Origin: Microvelia longipes
Lineage: Eukaryota; Arthropoda; Insecta; Hemiptera; Veliidae
Direction of reading: 5' to 3'
Length of the DNA stretch: 64,000 nt
Assembly: GCA_018340805.1 (NCBI GenBank)
Contig: JACMZG010000008.1
Coordinates: forward strand, 25,728,467-25,792,466
Shown here: positions 12,261 through 25,006 of the stretch, piece by piece
Numbering within the stretch: the stretch's first letter is position 1
How the letters are laid out: each line of letters starts with the position of its first letter
Position numbers and translations under genes: made by a program
The notes under the pieces: generated by a model
Told to the model about the DNA's origin: nothing
Seen by the model: the letters and a program-made list of their open reading frames with translations, nothing else
Databases searched by the model: none

Positions 12261-12820
12261 TGAAAGAAGTTTTAACGCTTTTCTTTCGTTGAACAGGATT
12301 TTGGGATTCATTAACAGGTTAATTAGATAGCGGAGAGGGAGAAACCATTTGTAGTGACTCATGCGACTATGATATTGTTGCATGCTACATCATTGGCCCT
12401 GAACCGACATTGAAGTCTTATGTGCCTAATAAGAAATTGGCTTGAGATGTCAAACTTTATCGATTTTTTATTTATTTGTGAACCATTTTAATGAAAATAT
12501 GGATCACTGTTTTGAATATTTGGAAAAATGAAAAAATATCGATTAGACGTTTATATTTATTTATTGACTAACATTTATAAAGAAATGATAATTTCTCTTT
12601 CTTCAAATGCATTAAAATATTATGATATAATGCCACATACTTTATACCAAAAATATATTTTAATGGAAAAAATTGAGTACAACTGCATCGAATATATTAT
12701 ATCATATATTTTATAATTATATCATGATAATTTAGAAGTAGAAAAATCTTGTCTTTTACAAAACTAATGAACTTTTTGTCCATAAAAATTATTAAAAAAT
12801 ATATAATTAAAAATTATTAC
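12261..12820. other. AT-rich DNA, no gene seen
   Basis: The short frame at 12528-12716 is AT-driven and matches no family I recognise. Confidence 0.5.
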
Positions 12821-12821
12821 T

Positions 12822-12910
12822 TCCATATATTTCATCGGACATTTTGTATGTCCATATTTCATCGAACATTTTGTATGTCCATATTTCATCGAAAATTTTT
12901 TCCATATTTT
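12822..12910 (+). repeat. 27-bp tandem repeat, about three copies
   Basis: The unit TCCATATTTCATCGRACATT followed by TTGTATG is repeated twice nearly exactly, then once with its end degraded into TTTTTT. The open frame across it is a by-product of the repeat. Confidence 0.88.
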
Positions 12911-13895
12911 GTAGTTTGTCTTTTAGCCATAAATTTCAAAAATAAATGCATCTGTATGTTGTTTGTATATATGTATAACGATTGAGGGCTGTTCACTTTT
13001 TTTAAGATCGCTCTATAAACTCCATAAACCTGTAACTTTATTAATTGTAATTACTTTCAGGTAGTATTTATTTATATCTCTCGAGAAATCAGGAGTTTAA
13101 TTCTGTTTGTAGATACTTCTCAAAAACGACCAACGTTTTTTAGTCTTTGATTTTATGGGGCTTGGTTAGATAGCTAACTTATGTTAAAATCTTACTGAAC
13201 TCGACACAAATAAATGCTTCTTTCACTTCATTTAACAAAAATAAATGCATGCCCCTCTGAAAAAAAAGGCATGCATTCGGTCAATCGTATGAGTCCACCT
13301 CCTGCTATACATACAAGTGAATTTTCTTTGAAAAAAAAAATCACAGCAAACGATATAGTGATTTAAAATAAAATAAAATATCGTCTAGGTTCAGTATAAA
13401 TATTCTATTTTGTCATAAAATAAATAAATAAAGCTGGGATGGTATTAAAGCTTCTTTGGAAGACTTATTTTATATTACGTCGGAAAGAAATTGAATATTT
13501 GGTTAGAAACCAAAGAAGAAAGTTGCTATTCTAAGGAGCTTGCAAAGTCCTTCTGAATATCCAACTCAGTGTTTCAATATTTATAGCCTCTGGCTGTCTT
13601 ACCTTGATTATCCCATGTGTTACTACTTTGTAACCTAGATCCTACTTTCTTATATGAATATATTTATTTCTTTGGAAAAAGGATTTTTTGTAGTGTTAAA
13701 CTTAGTATGAGAAAAGGTTTAACTAGGATTTGAGCTTCAACAAGTTAGGGCCTAGTTTTGATTTATGACAGTCATTTAAAAATATGTGTAGAGAATTTTA
13801 TCACTTTTTCCATCAACTGTGCTGTGATGGAAAAAGTAGTAATAGTTATAGCTTAACTATGTATCACTGGTCAATTTAAAAGAATCTGTTTCTCA

Positions 13896-14067
13896 CCTAC
13901 TGTCGTAGGTTTGAAGAAAAGTGAATATAATTATATTCACTCTAAAAATCTGAAATCGAGGTTTCATCATAATTATTTGTCTCTGGAACTATCAAGTCGT
14001 TCTGAGTGGTTTTTATCATGCTGTCTGTCTGTGTTACGCATACCTCCTGCTTGGTTTATCCTAGAGG
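13896..14067 (-). repeat. Family A repeat, 3' half, minus strand (split by an insertion)
   Basis: Shows ATTATATTCACTCTAAAAATCTG, TCTGAGTGGTTTTTATCATG, CTGTCTGTCTGTGT and TTTATCCTAGAG. The family sequence resumes at about 14809 (GTTAAAACTTTTTACAAAAA), so 14068-14808 is an insertion within it. Confidence 0.7.
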
Positions 14068-14800
14068 CAGTGGTGTACTGAGCAAAAAGGCCCGAGAAGG
14101 GTTTGGCCTATAAGGGCCAAAAAACCTTCATCTTAAGGAGCCCAATAAGGGGTCTTCTTAAGTAGAGGGGGTTTCTTTTAACTGAAGTAGTATTAATGAT
14201 TAGCAAGTTTAATCTAATTTATTTATTATAATCGAAGAATCTGCTACCGTCGATACTGCACTACGCGATTCTAAAGGGATCAGTTCCTTAACATTACTAA
14301 AGTAGGTTTTAAGAGTCTTTTGATTGCTAAAGCTTACATTAAAGTTACTACTCTTTAAAACACTACCTAAACGCTGCGATAAATACCAATGTAAGAACTG
14401 GAGCACCATTGCTTGATATTTTCAGGCTCTATCACGTCCTGGCCATAATTACTATTCATATAGCTCAAAGCACAAGTCTGGGCTCTTTCTTCCTTATTAT
14501 TTTATTAACTATTTCCCCTGTATCCATTGACCCGGACATTTAAACTATTTTATGTTTAAAAAGACAAAACTTGAAAACCTTTGTGTTTAGGAGATCTTTA
14601 GACCCTATCTTAGACTTTAGAGTATTGGACCCCTTTGACTCTAATGTTATGATATGTTTCATAATTTATAATAAATAAGTATGCATATATTATTGGTTTT
14701 AAAATATTTAATATTTTTAAAAAAAATTCGTTACGTTTATTTTTTGATAAGGGGCCAAAGGAGGGCTGCCGCTCTTGCCCTCACTGGTCGGCCGCCCCTG
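14068..14800. mobile_element. hAT-like non-autonomous TIR element
   Basis: The left end CAGTGGTGTACTGAGC and the right end, read in reverse complement, CAGGGGCGGCCGACC share the CAGNGGNG start common in hAT elements. The flanks CCTAGAGG (14060-14067) and GGTAGTGG (14801-14808) are an imperfect 8-bp target duplication, 5 of 8 matching. The continuity of a family A copy on either side fixes both boundaries independently. The 733-bp interior has only a 66-residue minus-strand frame (14209-14409) that I cannot assign. It could be a decayed transposase remnant or chance. Confidence 0.62.
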
Positions 14801-14834
14801 GGTAGTGGGTTAAAACTTTTTACAAAAATAAGTC

Positions 14835-14957
14835 TTTAGGTCTAGTTGTGCTTCTCGCCTTTAAGTCTAGTTTTGCTTCTCGCCTTTAGTCTAGTTGTGC
14901 TTCTCGCCTTTAGGTCTAGTTGTGCTTCTCGCCATTAGGTCTAGTAGTGCTTCTCGC
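14835..14957 (-). repeat. 25-bp tandem repeat, five copies, inside family A
   Basis: The unit TTTAGGTCTAGTTGTGCTTC plus TCGCC repeats five times with minor variants. In minus sense it reads GCACAACTAGACC, which is the family A 'atagcacaactagacc' segment. So a single piece of the interspersed repeat has been amplified in place, just after the hAT-like insertion. Confidence 0.88.
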
Positions 14958-15739
14958 AGGATGATATTTTTCTGACTACGATAACCTATTTTGATGAGTC
15001 ATTAAACATTTTAGAAATCGTAAATTCGACCGATCGAGTCGAATTTACAAAAAACATTTGACAAATATTTTCATTTATAGGTGGTTTATGAATTCACAAA
15101 ATTTCATTTTGATATTGGTAACAATTTTGAAAATGTTATAGACTCAAAACATATATGGATTAGCAAGTGAATTAATAATAACTCACAAAAATAAATAAAT
15201 ACAATCCAATGAGCGAAGACACAACAGATTGGTTTATTAAAACTTCATTCGACCTTAAACTGATATTTGATTTTTTGATTTTATTTTCCTCTCCTACTAC
15301 CGTAGATTTAGGTAAGATATTGTGTTCTTCCAAAAAGTTTGATACCAAAATTTTATGAAAAGACATCTGTTTCAGCCATTTTTATGACGTTAAGACTGGG
15401 TTCTACTATGCTGTGTGTCTGGAGCGTCTGTGCCACTTATAAACCCGATGTTTTAATCTAGAGAATGGAATAAGCATAAAATCAAACTAAAGTCCAGGAG
15501 TTTTATAAATCAAGGCTTAATTAAAACTTAAGGTTTTAATTTTAAACCATATTAACATATTTTACTGAGTAATTAAAATCGAACATTTTACCAATCGGAT
15601 TGGAATTTGACGCTAATGTATCTCTCTAACTGGTGATCTTGGTATTTGACGCTGGTATAAATATTGGCATTTGAATTTATAAACCGATTATTGATTGGCT
15701 ATAACTATTAAGGCTTTTATTGTTTTTTTCGACACACGA
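14958..15739. other. AT-rich DNA with one 11-bp hairpin
   Basis: GTAAATTCGAC (15020-15030) and GTCGAATTTAC (15038-15048) form a perfect hairpin with a 7-base loop. Nothing else is recognised, and the minus frame at 15172-15366 has no known motif. Confidence 0.5.
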
Positions 15740-15759
15740 AATATTTTTATAGAGTAATA

Positions 15760-16415
15760 AACAAGTAGGGGTAAAATAATGCCACTTAACGGTCAGTTTT
15801 TAAGTTTTTGGTGAATATAAACATATATAGGTCTCATATCTTATGCACTTATTTATTAGGTAATAATTAACACTTGTACTAAATTCAACTCAATTGGACC
15901 ATTTCTCAATTTTTTACATTTTTAAAAAAAGTACACAAATCATTCATAAATACTTAAATAATAAATAATACTGATAATAAGATGAAACTTAGCACATATG
16001 TTACTCTTATACATTGTCACCTGCGTGCCAAATCTCTATTCGATCGCATCATTTTTCAGTGTTTTATGATTTTTCAATATTTTCGCTGAGTCATTATTGT
16101 GGTTAATGACGTTGATGTCATAACCCATGACATGGGTTAAGGTCTTAAAAATATTTCGGAATAGCACAACTACAGAAATAGACTGATTTTTGTACAAATT
16201 TAAACTCTCTAGCATGAGTACACTGGGCGCTACGATGATAACAGACACATACACTTACACACAGACACACACATACAAACAGATAACTTTGCGAAACCAT
16301 TTAGGAGGCCTTAAAACGCTTGAAACAGATAATTCCAGTTTTATCCCGGTTTCGGATTTTTTTGCAAACACAATACTTATTCTATATACCTACGGTATAA
16401 ATGAGGAAAAGTAAA
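15760..16415 (+). repeat. Family A repeat, plus strand
   Basis: Contains the internal segments TGAAACTTAGCACATATGTT, ATTTTCGCTGAGTCATTATTG, GGTTAATGACG and AATAGCACAACTACAG. These are followed by a (CA)-rich stretch, then CCCGGTTTCGGATTTTTTTG and the end signature CTATATACCTACGGTATAAA plus TGAGGAAAAG. The head with the GACTCGCTTCGCTC motif is missing here. Confidence 0.85.
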
Positions 16416-17375
16416 AATATGACTTTTAACTATAAAAACTCAGGTTCGAAGTACCTCGGAATTATTTAGTTACTCTCATCTTCAACTTCGAACCCGATTG
16501 GTTCGTCCAGGTACTGCCCTCTGCTGGACGATGCTTAACATTAATGACTCGAAAAAAACACGTAGATATAATAACCGTAATGAAATTAAACTTTGTATTC
16601 TTATTTATTAATAAAGAGCAATAACCCTCTATGTAATCCATGTCCAACTTTTTATTCGCGAGATTTCTTCATTCTAAATAAAAAGTAAAAATTTGATGAA
16701 AAAAGTAATACTCATAAAATATAAATACGCTACTTATACATATAAGTATAAGTAGGAAGCAAATAAGTAGTAGTGTTATATTTTAAATTTAAGGTGTTCC
16801 AGTTTCTTTAGAGTAAGTTTTTTATCAAACTGCTATTTATCATAGTTGTTTAAGTTATTTGGCACCTTAATACTTATAAGGACCCCAAGACTTTGGGTCC
16901 TTGAAGCTTGGACCCTTGTATACTAAAGTAAAATCTAACCTTTCTTGCTCCTTACTAAACTTCCTAAATATAAGAGAAACATAAATCTGAAATATAGTAT
17001 CCTTTCTCTTTTTATATGAATTAAAAAATTACAGAATTTGATAAATATTTCATACCTTTGTGGTAGAAGAGTGTGGTTTTTTGGGTCAGAAATTTATTGC
17101 GTACCGATTATACATTACAGAAGTTAGTGGTAATGCATAGAGGTATTTATTATTATAAGGGTAATTATTGCAGTTATATTTTTTTAGAATTAGAATTTAA
17201 TTATGAATTTAAAAGTTAAAATTTAAAATCAGAATCTTTGACTGAGCTAGGAACGGAAATGTAGTTTAGGATTGCAATGCTCCTTATTACATTTTAGCCT
17301 TATTTTAGTATTTGAGATTTTGTTTAATTATTTAAAAATTACTGTCCTATCTTTAACGCCATGAACGCATTTAAA
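16416..17375. other. AT-rich DNA; one 10-bp inverted repeat
   Basis: GGTTCGAAGT (16443-16452) and ACTTCGAACC (16484-16493) are perfect inverted copies 31 bases apart. No gene is recognised. Confidence 0.45.
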
Positions 17376-17379
17376 AACA

Positions 17380-18080
17380 CCGGGTACGGGGTACCTCGGA
17401 ACTTTTCCTCTTCGTATTGATTTTGCTACGCTCGCATCCTCCCTACTTCGGACTCGCTTCGCTTGTCCTCAAAATATAGAGGTAGTTAAATTTATACTGC
17501 AACACGTCTTTGGACTCGCTTCGCTCGCCCTTAGATAATAAATACATCAGTTTCATTCCCAGTGGTAACCCTTCCAGACACTGACATCGCTCGAAGCTAC
17601 CAAACTTTTATGATTTAGCAAAAACCATAGATATACTTGTATTAAAATGAAACTTAGTGTACTTATTTATTACGTAGATAAACACTTAACGTAATTCCGT
17701 GCAGGTGAACCATATTTCAGATTAATTAAATTATTTTTCGATATCTTAATTTTTTTTTAAATCGTACACAAGTCATTTGATTAAAAACTGTAACTTGAGA
17801 ACTGATAATAAAATGTTACTTAGCACATATGTTAGTCTTATACTGGTTGCATGCGTGCTAGTCAAAGTGATCAAAACATTTTTCCGCGTTTTATGATTTT
17901 TCTATATTTTCTCTGATTAATTTTTAAGGGTTAATGACGTCATAAAAAATATTTCCGAATAGCACAACTACAACGGTAAACTGGTTTTTGTAAGTTTCAA
18001 CTCTAGCATAAATACACCGGGATCTACGATGATACCAGACACTCCCATATACACACGCACACGCACACCCATTTAGTAAC
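17380..18080 (+). repeat. Family A repeat with full head, plus strand
   Basis: Starts GGGGTACCTCGGAACTTTTC. It then shows two copies of the GGACTCGCTTCGCT motif (about 17452 and 17513), TACATCAGTTTCATTCCCAG, the middle segments, GGTTAATGACGTCATAA and AATAGCACAACTACAACGG, and stops in a CA-rich stretch. The last ~150 bp seen in other copies are absent. Confidence 0.85.
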
Positions 18081-18696
18081 ATTTGATCAACTATCAACTA
18101 CCATATTGAGAAATATCAATTTACTAATGATTAAGTTGGTTTTTTAATTCAATTTTTAATAGCAGAACAGTAAATATGTTAAGTCCATATATAAGGAAAA
18201 ATAAGAAACAAGTCTCTTCACTGGTGTTATAATTTATGGACAGAACCAGTTTTCAGACTGAGACCATCATTTGTCCCTAACTCACAAAGTATAAATTACC
18301 CTATTGTTGTCATTATAATGAAATATTTGTGACGTCATTAACCTACAATTATGACTCAGCAAAAGACTAAGAGGTTCAAGTTCTTTTTTCTATATCTAGA
18401 TTCAAGACCTTTATCCATCCGACAATCCTCTGCCGTCTTTAAATAAGCTAGAGACAACGGAAACGTAAATCCTGGCCTTTATCGGATGTAAGATGATCCA
18501 CACCGCTTTTATAAATTAACAGCATAAAGACTACTTAGTCTCGTGAAACCAAAGCTGGGTTGGTCAACCTTAATTTCTAGACCCCCACGAGAACGGTTAC
18601 CACAAGGCCATTTTTAGCAGGATTTTCATCCTCGTTCTGCAGGCTACATAATGAACTTTATTACTTGATAATTTCATACAACCGAATCTGAAAAAT
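18081..18696. other. Unassigned DNA with a small family A scrap
   Basis: 18300-18370 includes TTGTGACGTCATTAACCTACAATTATGACTC, a minus-orientation scrap of family A. The 18400-18660 part is less AT-rich and could be coding-derived in minus sense, but I could not identify it. Confidence 0.4.
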
Positions 18697-18947
18697 CGGA
18701 CACGGAGTACCTCGGAACTTTTCCTCATCACATCAAATACGCTCATCCTCCCTACTTCAGACTCGCTTCGCTCGTCCTCAAGATGTATAATTCGCTAAAT
18801 TAATACTGCAACACGTCTTCGGACTAGCTTCGCTTCTCCTCAGATAGCAAATACATCCGTTTCATTCTTTGTCGCCTATTCAGCACTGATCACGCTCAAT
18901 GCTGCTAAACATACATACACACACATACATACATATATATATATATA

Positions 18948-18981
<34 letters not shown>

Positions 18982-19118
18982 GACTGACAACTTTGTCAAA
19001 TTACTCAGAAGGTCTTAAAAATGGCTGAAACGGATAATTCCTGTGACATCCCGGTTTCGAATTGTTTTGTAATCACAATACTTTTCCTATATACCTACAG
19101 TATAAATGAGGAAGAGTA
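18697..19118 (+). repeat. Family A repeat with internal deletion, plus strand
   Basis: The head (GAGTACCTCGGAACTTTTCC, two GACTCGCTTCGCTC-type motifs, GTTTCATTC) passes through a (CA)n/(TA)n microsatellite straight to the tail (GGTCTTAAAAATGGCTGAAA, CCCGGTTTCG, CTATATACCTACAGTATAAA, TGAGGAAGAG). The middle of the family is gone, giving a short 420-bp version. Confidence 0.85.
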
Positions 19119-21720
19119 ATAATATGTCTATACAATTGATTTAAATTTAATTTGAATAGAAATGAATCTATTAATTACTGAAATGGAGAAATAATGTAAC
19201 AGGCAATAATAAAAGGAAACCAAAATCTAAAATTATGAAACTTTTTAAATAATTTAACATTTTAAAAGCAGTTTGGTAAAAAAATAGGCATAACTGTTAA
19301 AACGTTTGTAAAAGTTCACTCGAGCCTGAGTGATGTTCAAGCATTCTGGCCTAAAACCTAACAAAAAATAATTATTATTTCACGTTTCTTACGTTTACCT
19401 AAATTAACAAATTTACTAGAAACTAAATGTAAAGTAAAACCTAAATAGCCTTAGGGGGTTAGTATCCAAAGGCTATAATAAAGATCATGTAAATTTTGCC
19501 TATATAAAATTAATACAACCAATTCTCGTAGCGGATATTAAAGCAAAATTATTAATAATTACCAGGTTAACCTCAAAATGGTTTAAACTTGCAATATCCT
19601 GGAGGAATGAAGGCCTTAACTAGATTATTTATAAGCTAGAAGTGATTCTAATAGCAGACGGAAAGGATTTAAAGGAAACACTATCGTATTAGAGGTTTTA
19701 TACCTTGCAAGGATTTAGAAGGCAATAAACAAGCCCTTAAACTACACCGTGTATGCTATTATGTTTTTATATTCATGTAATGATATAAACAGTAATGTTT
19801 ATAGGTGATTTTATATATGTTAAAATAAAGAATAGTATAATCAGAAAGCAGTACATAAAATAGTAAATAAAGTAGGTATGTTTATTGTACCTATTTACAG
19901 AAAGGAAAATAATAAATTTTATTTCATTAATAAAAATTTATTTTTTTAAAAGCATTCTATCGGCTTTAATGGCACTGTTATTGGAGCTCTTACAACATCT
20001 CTGAACTACACATACCATACTTTTTATGAATTATACTGTTTATCTTCTAAATAGTTTTTTACTATTACAACGCCCGAAAAAAATAACATATGCTTCACGA
20101 ATGTACTTTTTTACTGCCTCCTCGGCTCCTTTTACTGTCTCGCTTCGCTCAGCAGTAAATATAGTCGCCACGGTAAAAAAGGCATTCACAGTCTTGTAAC
20201 TTAAAATACTATTTCATTACACTTACACTGTATTGAAAAAATCTTGTACCATTATATGTTCTATTGGTTCTATTTAGTTGAAAACTTACAACTTTCAAGT
20301 TACATATCTGTTTAACTTCACTTTATTCTTATTTTTAAATTGTATGTGAACTCAGATAAGTTTATTAGTAGTTGTCCAATAATGCATTTTGATTTTCACT
20401 TACCTATTTTTTCAAATGTTTAGGTTTGAAGTATTTTTTTTTTTATTTTTGCTTCCTCTACACTATTCTTTTGGTGAATTTTCTTTGGAAAGAATCGCTA
20501 ATGAGATGGCTCTTGTGGCGTGGGGGAGGGAGGCCCTCGGGAGTGTGCCCAAAACTCTCCGTTTTAAAGGTAACCACGAAAAAATACGGTGCTATTTTTT
20601 TTTATTTTCTTATTTACAGTATTGAAGTTTATGACTTAAAAACTATTCAGGGACGGAGTTCAGCAAGCCGGGTGAACTTTCTTTGAAATGCCTGATTTCT
20701 TTCTTATCATTCCAATTTTTGCTTAAGTTTTCGGTGTATATTAATTAACCTAAATATTGTACATTCCAGTGTTTAATTAGATTATTTTCTTCTTTAGATA
20801 TTTTGATAATACTCTGTGTTTAGAACAAAATATAGTAATATATAATTATAATTACCTGGTGTGTCATTAGTGCCCAATTTAGGAACTAATGGAAAAAAAA
20901 ATTTTTTAAAATCTTCTTTTCATTTATTTTTGTTTTTAGTCGTCTTTTTCTAAAAAATAGCATACGCTGCCTGACTGTAAAGTGTTTTTATAACCTTTGC
21001 AAATATTTACTGTCTTGCTACGCTCGGATGTATATATATAATTTTCGCGGTTAAGAGAAAACTCACTGCACAACCTAGTTGCATAATATTATATTTTCTT
21101 TGCTCGATAATTTTATAAACGCTAAAACCTAATTTTGCAAATAACCTTTTAAATTTAAAATTTTATATATAATTGAAAGTTTATTTATTTTATCGCGTTT
21201 ATTCAGTTATGTTTTATCCTTTTTTCGACTCTATTCTATTCAATACGATTACCGTTATGATATTTAAACGGAAATGAAATATCTACTTTAATTTAAAACT
21301 CAAAAAAGTAATATTGGTGTGTTGTAGAATTGGTTAAATTAATAATTCAGTCTTCACGCTTGGTAAATAAACAGGGCATGATGGGGTGCTAGTAGCTTGA
21401 ATCCTAAATAAGGGCTAGTGAGGGGTTGTGTGGCGATATTGGGGGCGGGGAACCTACGTGGCAGTCATATGGGAGTCGGGATAAGTTGTTATTTCAATAA
21501 ATTTCAAATCTATTCTGTGTATTTTTATTATAAAAACAAGTAGCTTTTATTTAGCAGCAAAAAGGCAAAAAACATTTTTATGAGTTTCCTTCCGGTCTTT
21601 TCTTGTTGAAAACTGTTTTAGTGGATAAAATTTATTAGTATTTTTGTTTTTTGTTATTCTAAGAGTTTAATGTGTCGTCTATCCTTTTGCAACTATTTAA
21701 AATACTATAAATATGTTTAT
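19119..21720. other. AT-rich DNA, no gene recognised
   Basis: Two TCGCTTCGCTC / TTGCTACGCTCGG-type motifs (about 20142 and 21014) echo the family A head, without the rest of the family. Frames at 20389-20686 overlap each other, are Phe-rich and match nothing I know. Confidence 0.45.
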
Positions 21721-21723
21721 ATT

Positions 21724-21980
21724 TCCTCACCTTTTACCATAGGTATATAGGAAAATTATTGTGTTCACTCTAAACATCCAAAACCGAGATTTAGTCCAAA
21801 TTATCTGTTTTCAACACGTTCTGAGTGGTTATTATCATGATGCCTGTTGTGTGTATGTGTGTGAGAGTGTGTTTGGATATATGTCTGTAGCGTGCGTGAC
21901 TCCTGCTGTATTCACGCTATCGTGTTGAAATCGAGCATATAAAGACTTAAGATCTAATTGTGTTTCCCGGAATATAATAT
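21724..21980 (-). repeat. Family A repeat, 3' half, minus strand
   Basis: Reads TTCCTCACCTTTTACCATAG, GTATATAGGAAAATTATTGTG, AAAACCGAGATTTAGTCC, a TG-rich tract, TTCACGCTATCGTGTTGAAA and AAGATCTAATTGTGTTTCCCG. This is the family tail in reverse order, and it stops at the AATAGCACAACTAG segment. Confidence 0.8.
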
Positions 21981-22157
21981 AATAATAATAATAATTAACA
22001 CGTTTATTTCAAAAACTAATACAATTTATCTTATGAAAGAAATATAGCAAAAACATTGTGTGACAATTACTTTCCTAAAATAAAAAAAATCTCATTCCAA
22101 AAAAAAATTATTTCCACGCGTAGATCTGCAAACCTGACGAATTTCTTTAAAAATGCT

Positions 22158-22300
<143 letters not shown>

Positions 22301-22411
22301 TTGGCGCTGTTCTTACGTTTCTCGTTGTTATATAAATTTATCTCCAGACGGTGTGTAATGTAAAGTTTATTAACTCGTTTTTTAAGGAGTAAAGAAGCAA
22401 TTTTTATAGAG

Positions 22412-22453
22412 AAAAGCTACTTTTCACTCGCTTGAGAGTGAAAAGTAGCTTTT
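22412..22453. other. Perfect 18-bp hairpin
   Basis: AAAAGCTACTTTTCACTC (22412-22429), a 6-base loop, then GAGTGAAAAGTAGCTTTT (22436-22453). There are no mismatches. It lies next to no recognised gene. Confidence 0.9.
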
Positions 22454-22539
22454 TCTACATTGGGAATAAAAAGTGTTTCTTATCATTGGTTTTATATCCA
22501 ATTTTTTTAGGGGAGTGGTATTATCTAAATATATACAGG

Positions 22540-22865
22540 TGACCGATCAATTTTTTGTATATGTGAAAGTCCAAAGAAGTTGTTTAGAGCAATAAATCAT
22601 TCTTTGAAGGCAGCACTCCCTAAATTTTTTAGGGAGTCCAACCCAAAAAAAATTAGAATGAAATACATAAAATCTATTTTAAATATAAAATCAACATCTG
22701 GAGATAGAAATCATGTGTGTACCTTGGGAGTAAAATGCTATTTTCCTCCTTTACCATTACCTTTCTACGGCTTCGCCTCGGGAGTTAAACACATGAATAC
22801 CTCGGCTTCGTCTCGGGAGTTAAATACTTTGGTTCCCTCGGCTTACGTCTTAGTAACCAACTAAC
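22540..22865 (+). repeat. Dispersed repeat pieces: 'AAAGAAGTTGTTTRGAGCAATAAA' module and CTCGGCTTCG tandem
   Basis: 22573-22660 shares the CAAAGAAGTTGTTTAGAGCAATAAA module and a CCCTAAATTTTTTAGGG palindrome layout with 60535-60620. 22765-22865 holds about three units of a roughly 33-35-bp repeat, CTCGGCTTCGYCTCGGGAGT plus TAAA, which also occurs in degenerate form at 56030-56215. The 94-residue frame across this region (22580-22864) is therefore probably not a gene. Confidence 0.65.
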
Positions 22866-25000
22866 TGCTGAGGGAAATGATAGCATTCTTTACTCTCTTG
22901 GTGCATAAATAACTATTAATGTTTTCCTTTTATATATTTTACTTACAATACAGCATATTTTATAAATGTTTTGAATTTAACAATGAGATCTTCGATACTT
23001 GTTCTAATTGTAAAAATACAATACAAAAAAGAGACACAACAGAATAAAATTTCTTAAATTAATTTTTAAAAAAAAATCTCTCTCCTTTAACGAAGTAAGT
23101 CAAATCTCGAATTGAAAATATGTTTCTTGCGATTCTATAAATTGGTTCAAATTAACTTTTCTCTTGCTTTCGTCGTCAATAAAAGACGAACTGTTTAGTA
23201 ATCGATTTTTTCCTAGTGCTAATTTTCACATCTTGAATTCAATAAACCTTTTTATCGAGTTGAAGGAAAAACTTTTGTAGCCCTTCTATAAAATTAAACT
23301 TTTTAATATTTATTTTTGTTCGCAAACTGTTGCCGTTTTATGACATTTTTTTGTTCCTCTCTTCAAATATTTTGGGTTTTATTTATAGAATAATAAGTGT
23401 AAAAGTATTTAATATCGATTCTATAAAAGTTTGAAAATCCTTGAATTGAAAATAAATCGCTTTAACTGTGGTTATTGCCTGGATTTGAATAATAAACCAA
23501 GCCTTTGCTGCCGCTGTTTCGTCTTGCGTACCTAACAGCCAATTTTAGCCTTCTTTAATATTTCTTTTTTTAGAGTATATAAAAAAAGGTGTGTGTTTTC
23601 ATTATGGCATGTTCCTAACATGTTCAATTTTATAACATCGCATCGCATTTAGCAAATAACTCTAATAATTTCATCTGGCTAATTTCAACACTGAAATCAG
23701 GCCTGATGAGGCCTTGTTTCGCACCTTTACTTTTTATTCTATTTAGCTAATAGTATCTATCTATTAATCGTTTTTAAACATCGTAGCAAAAAACTTTAAA
23801 GCACGGACTAATTGTAGTGTTCTCACTCTTTGTGGATGTTTAGTTTTGGCTGAATAGAAGTAATTAATATTGTGATTAATTGATGAGTAAATAGATATAT
23901 TTCTACTTTAGAAATATATAAGTTAACTTATAAACTAGACGGCAATAGATGTACCCTTTGACTTTTTATTTTAAACTCTATTTTTCCTATCGGGATATGT
24001 AGGAACTGTATACTTGATTTTAAAAGAAAATTAAAGGTTTTAGTAGCTAAATGACCTTGATAACGCACTGTCTTTACAATGTGCTTAAATGTCTCAGCAA
24101 ATTATAAAATCGTATTAATTATTACATCGTAAGACGATTTCATGCATTTATGATTTTATCTAAATTATATTTTTACTTCCTACATATGTTTTCAAACTAA
24201 CGAAATAAGTGATAATAAGCAGTATCGAACGCCTTTTCAAATTTTTAGGGCAAACGAAAAATTGTGGGCTATAAAATACAGATATTATACGTCCTAATTT
24301 ATAAAGAAAAGCTTATTTTCTTGGCATTGGAAAGGTTTCTGTTATTTATTTTTTAAACCATATAACTCAAGCCACACACTTATTACATTTTTTTCTGATT
24401 TTATCATTTTTGGAGTATTTTTTTTTGTTCCTATTGAAATTTGTTACTGATTTATTATACAAATTTTACAATTAATTTGTTAAAAGTTAAATAAATTACA
24501 TTTTCTTATAAATTATGACGGAGTGTTGACGTCACCACGGTAATAAATTTGAATCATTGTTTATAGCAAAAGCCTTGGTGACTAAGAGAGAAAATTCAAA
24601 ATGATAAATAGCTGTGGTTTAACGTTAGATGGCATCATTTTATAGTTAATCCTTCTAGGTTAGAGCGAGTGTTAAAATAGCCCTTCTTTGCCCTTAACTT
24701 AATTTACCTCATACACCCACCCAACAAACCCCGAAGACCTACATATGTATTACCGAGGTCTTTGTCTTTCTTCTAACTGTAATAATAGGACAGAATGTCC
24801 TTTTGTGACTCACTGACGTAGCCTTTTTACCAAGTTTATAATCTATTTCTGTGCTTTTTGTCTTTGTTAGTGAATAGTGTCGTTATGAATCTGTATGATG
24901 TAAAAAAATTAATGTCACAAAAATTAGCACAGGTAGACAGAAATAAAAGTCAGATTCTAGTACAAAAACTTTTTTAAGAACTTCTAGTAAAGATTACATA
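22866..25000. other. AT-rich DNA, no gene recognised
   Basis: Nothing with coding or element structure was found. 23700-23723 holds GCCTGATGAGGCCTTGTTTC, discussed among the rejected items. Confidence 0.5.
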
Positions 25001-25006
25001 TTTCTG

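Noticed and set aside
12822..12910. Possible CRISPR-like repeat array (27-bp units)
   Set aside because: Units are directly adjacent with no spacers, and the genome is eukaryotic in character. The 14835-14957 array was rejected for the same reason.
18370..18670. Less AT-rich block that might be an exon
   Set aside because: All six frames contain stops within short distances, and I could not match any of them to a known protein.
22580..22864. 94-residue frame, partly basic at its N-terminus
   Set aside because: It runs across two dispersed repeat modules, including a CTCGGCTTCG tandem, so it is unlikely to be a gene.
23699..23725. GGCCTGATGAGGCCTTGTTTCGC as a possible hammerhead core
   Set aside because: It has CTGATGA but no GAAA at the right distance on the same strand. 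The apparent stem overlaps the conserved core.
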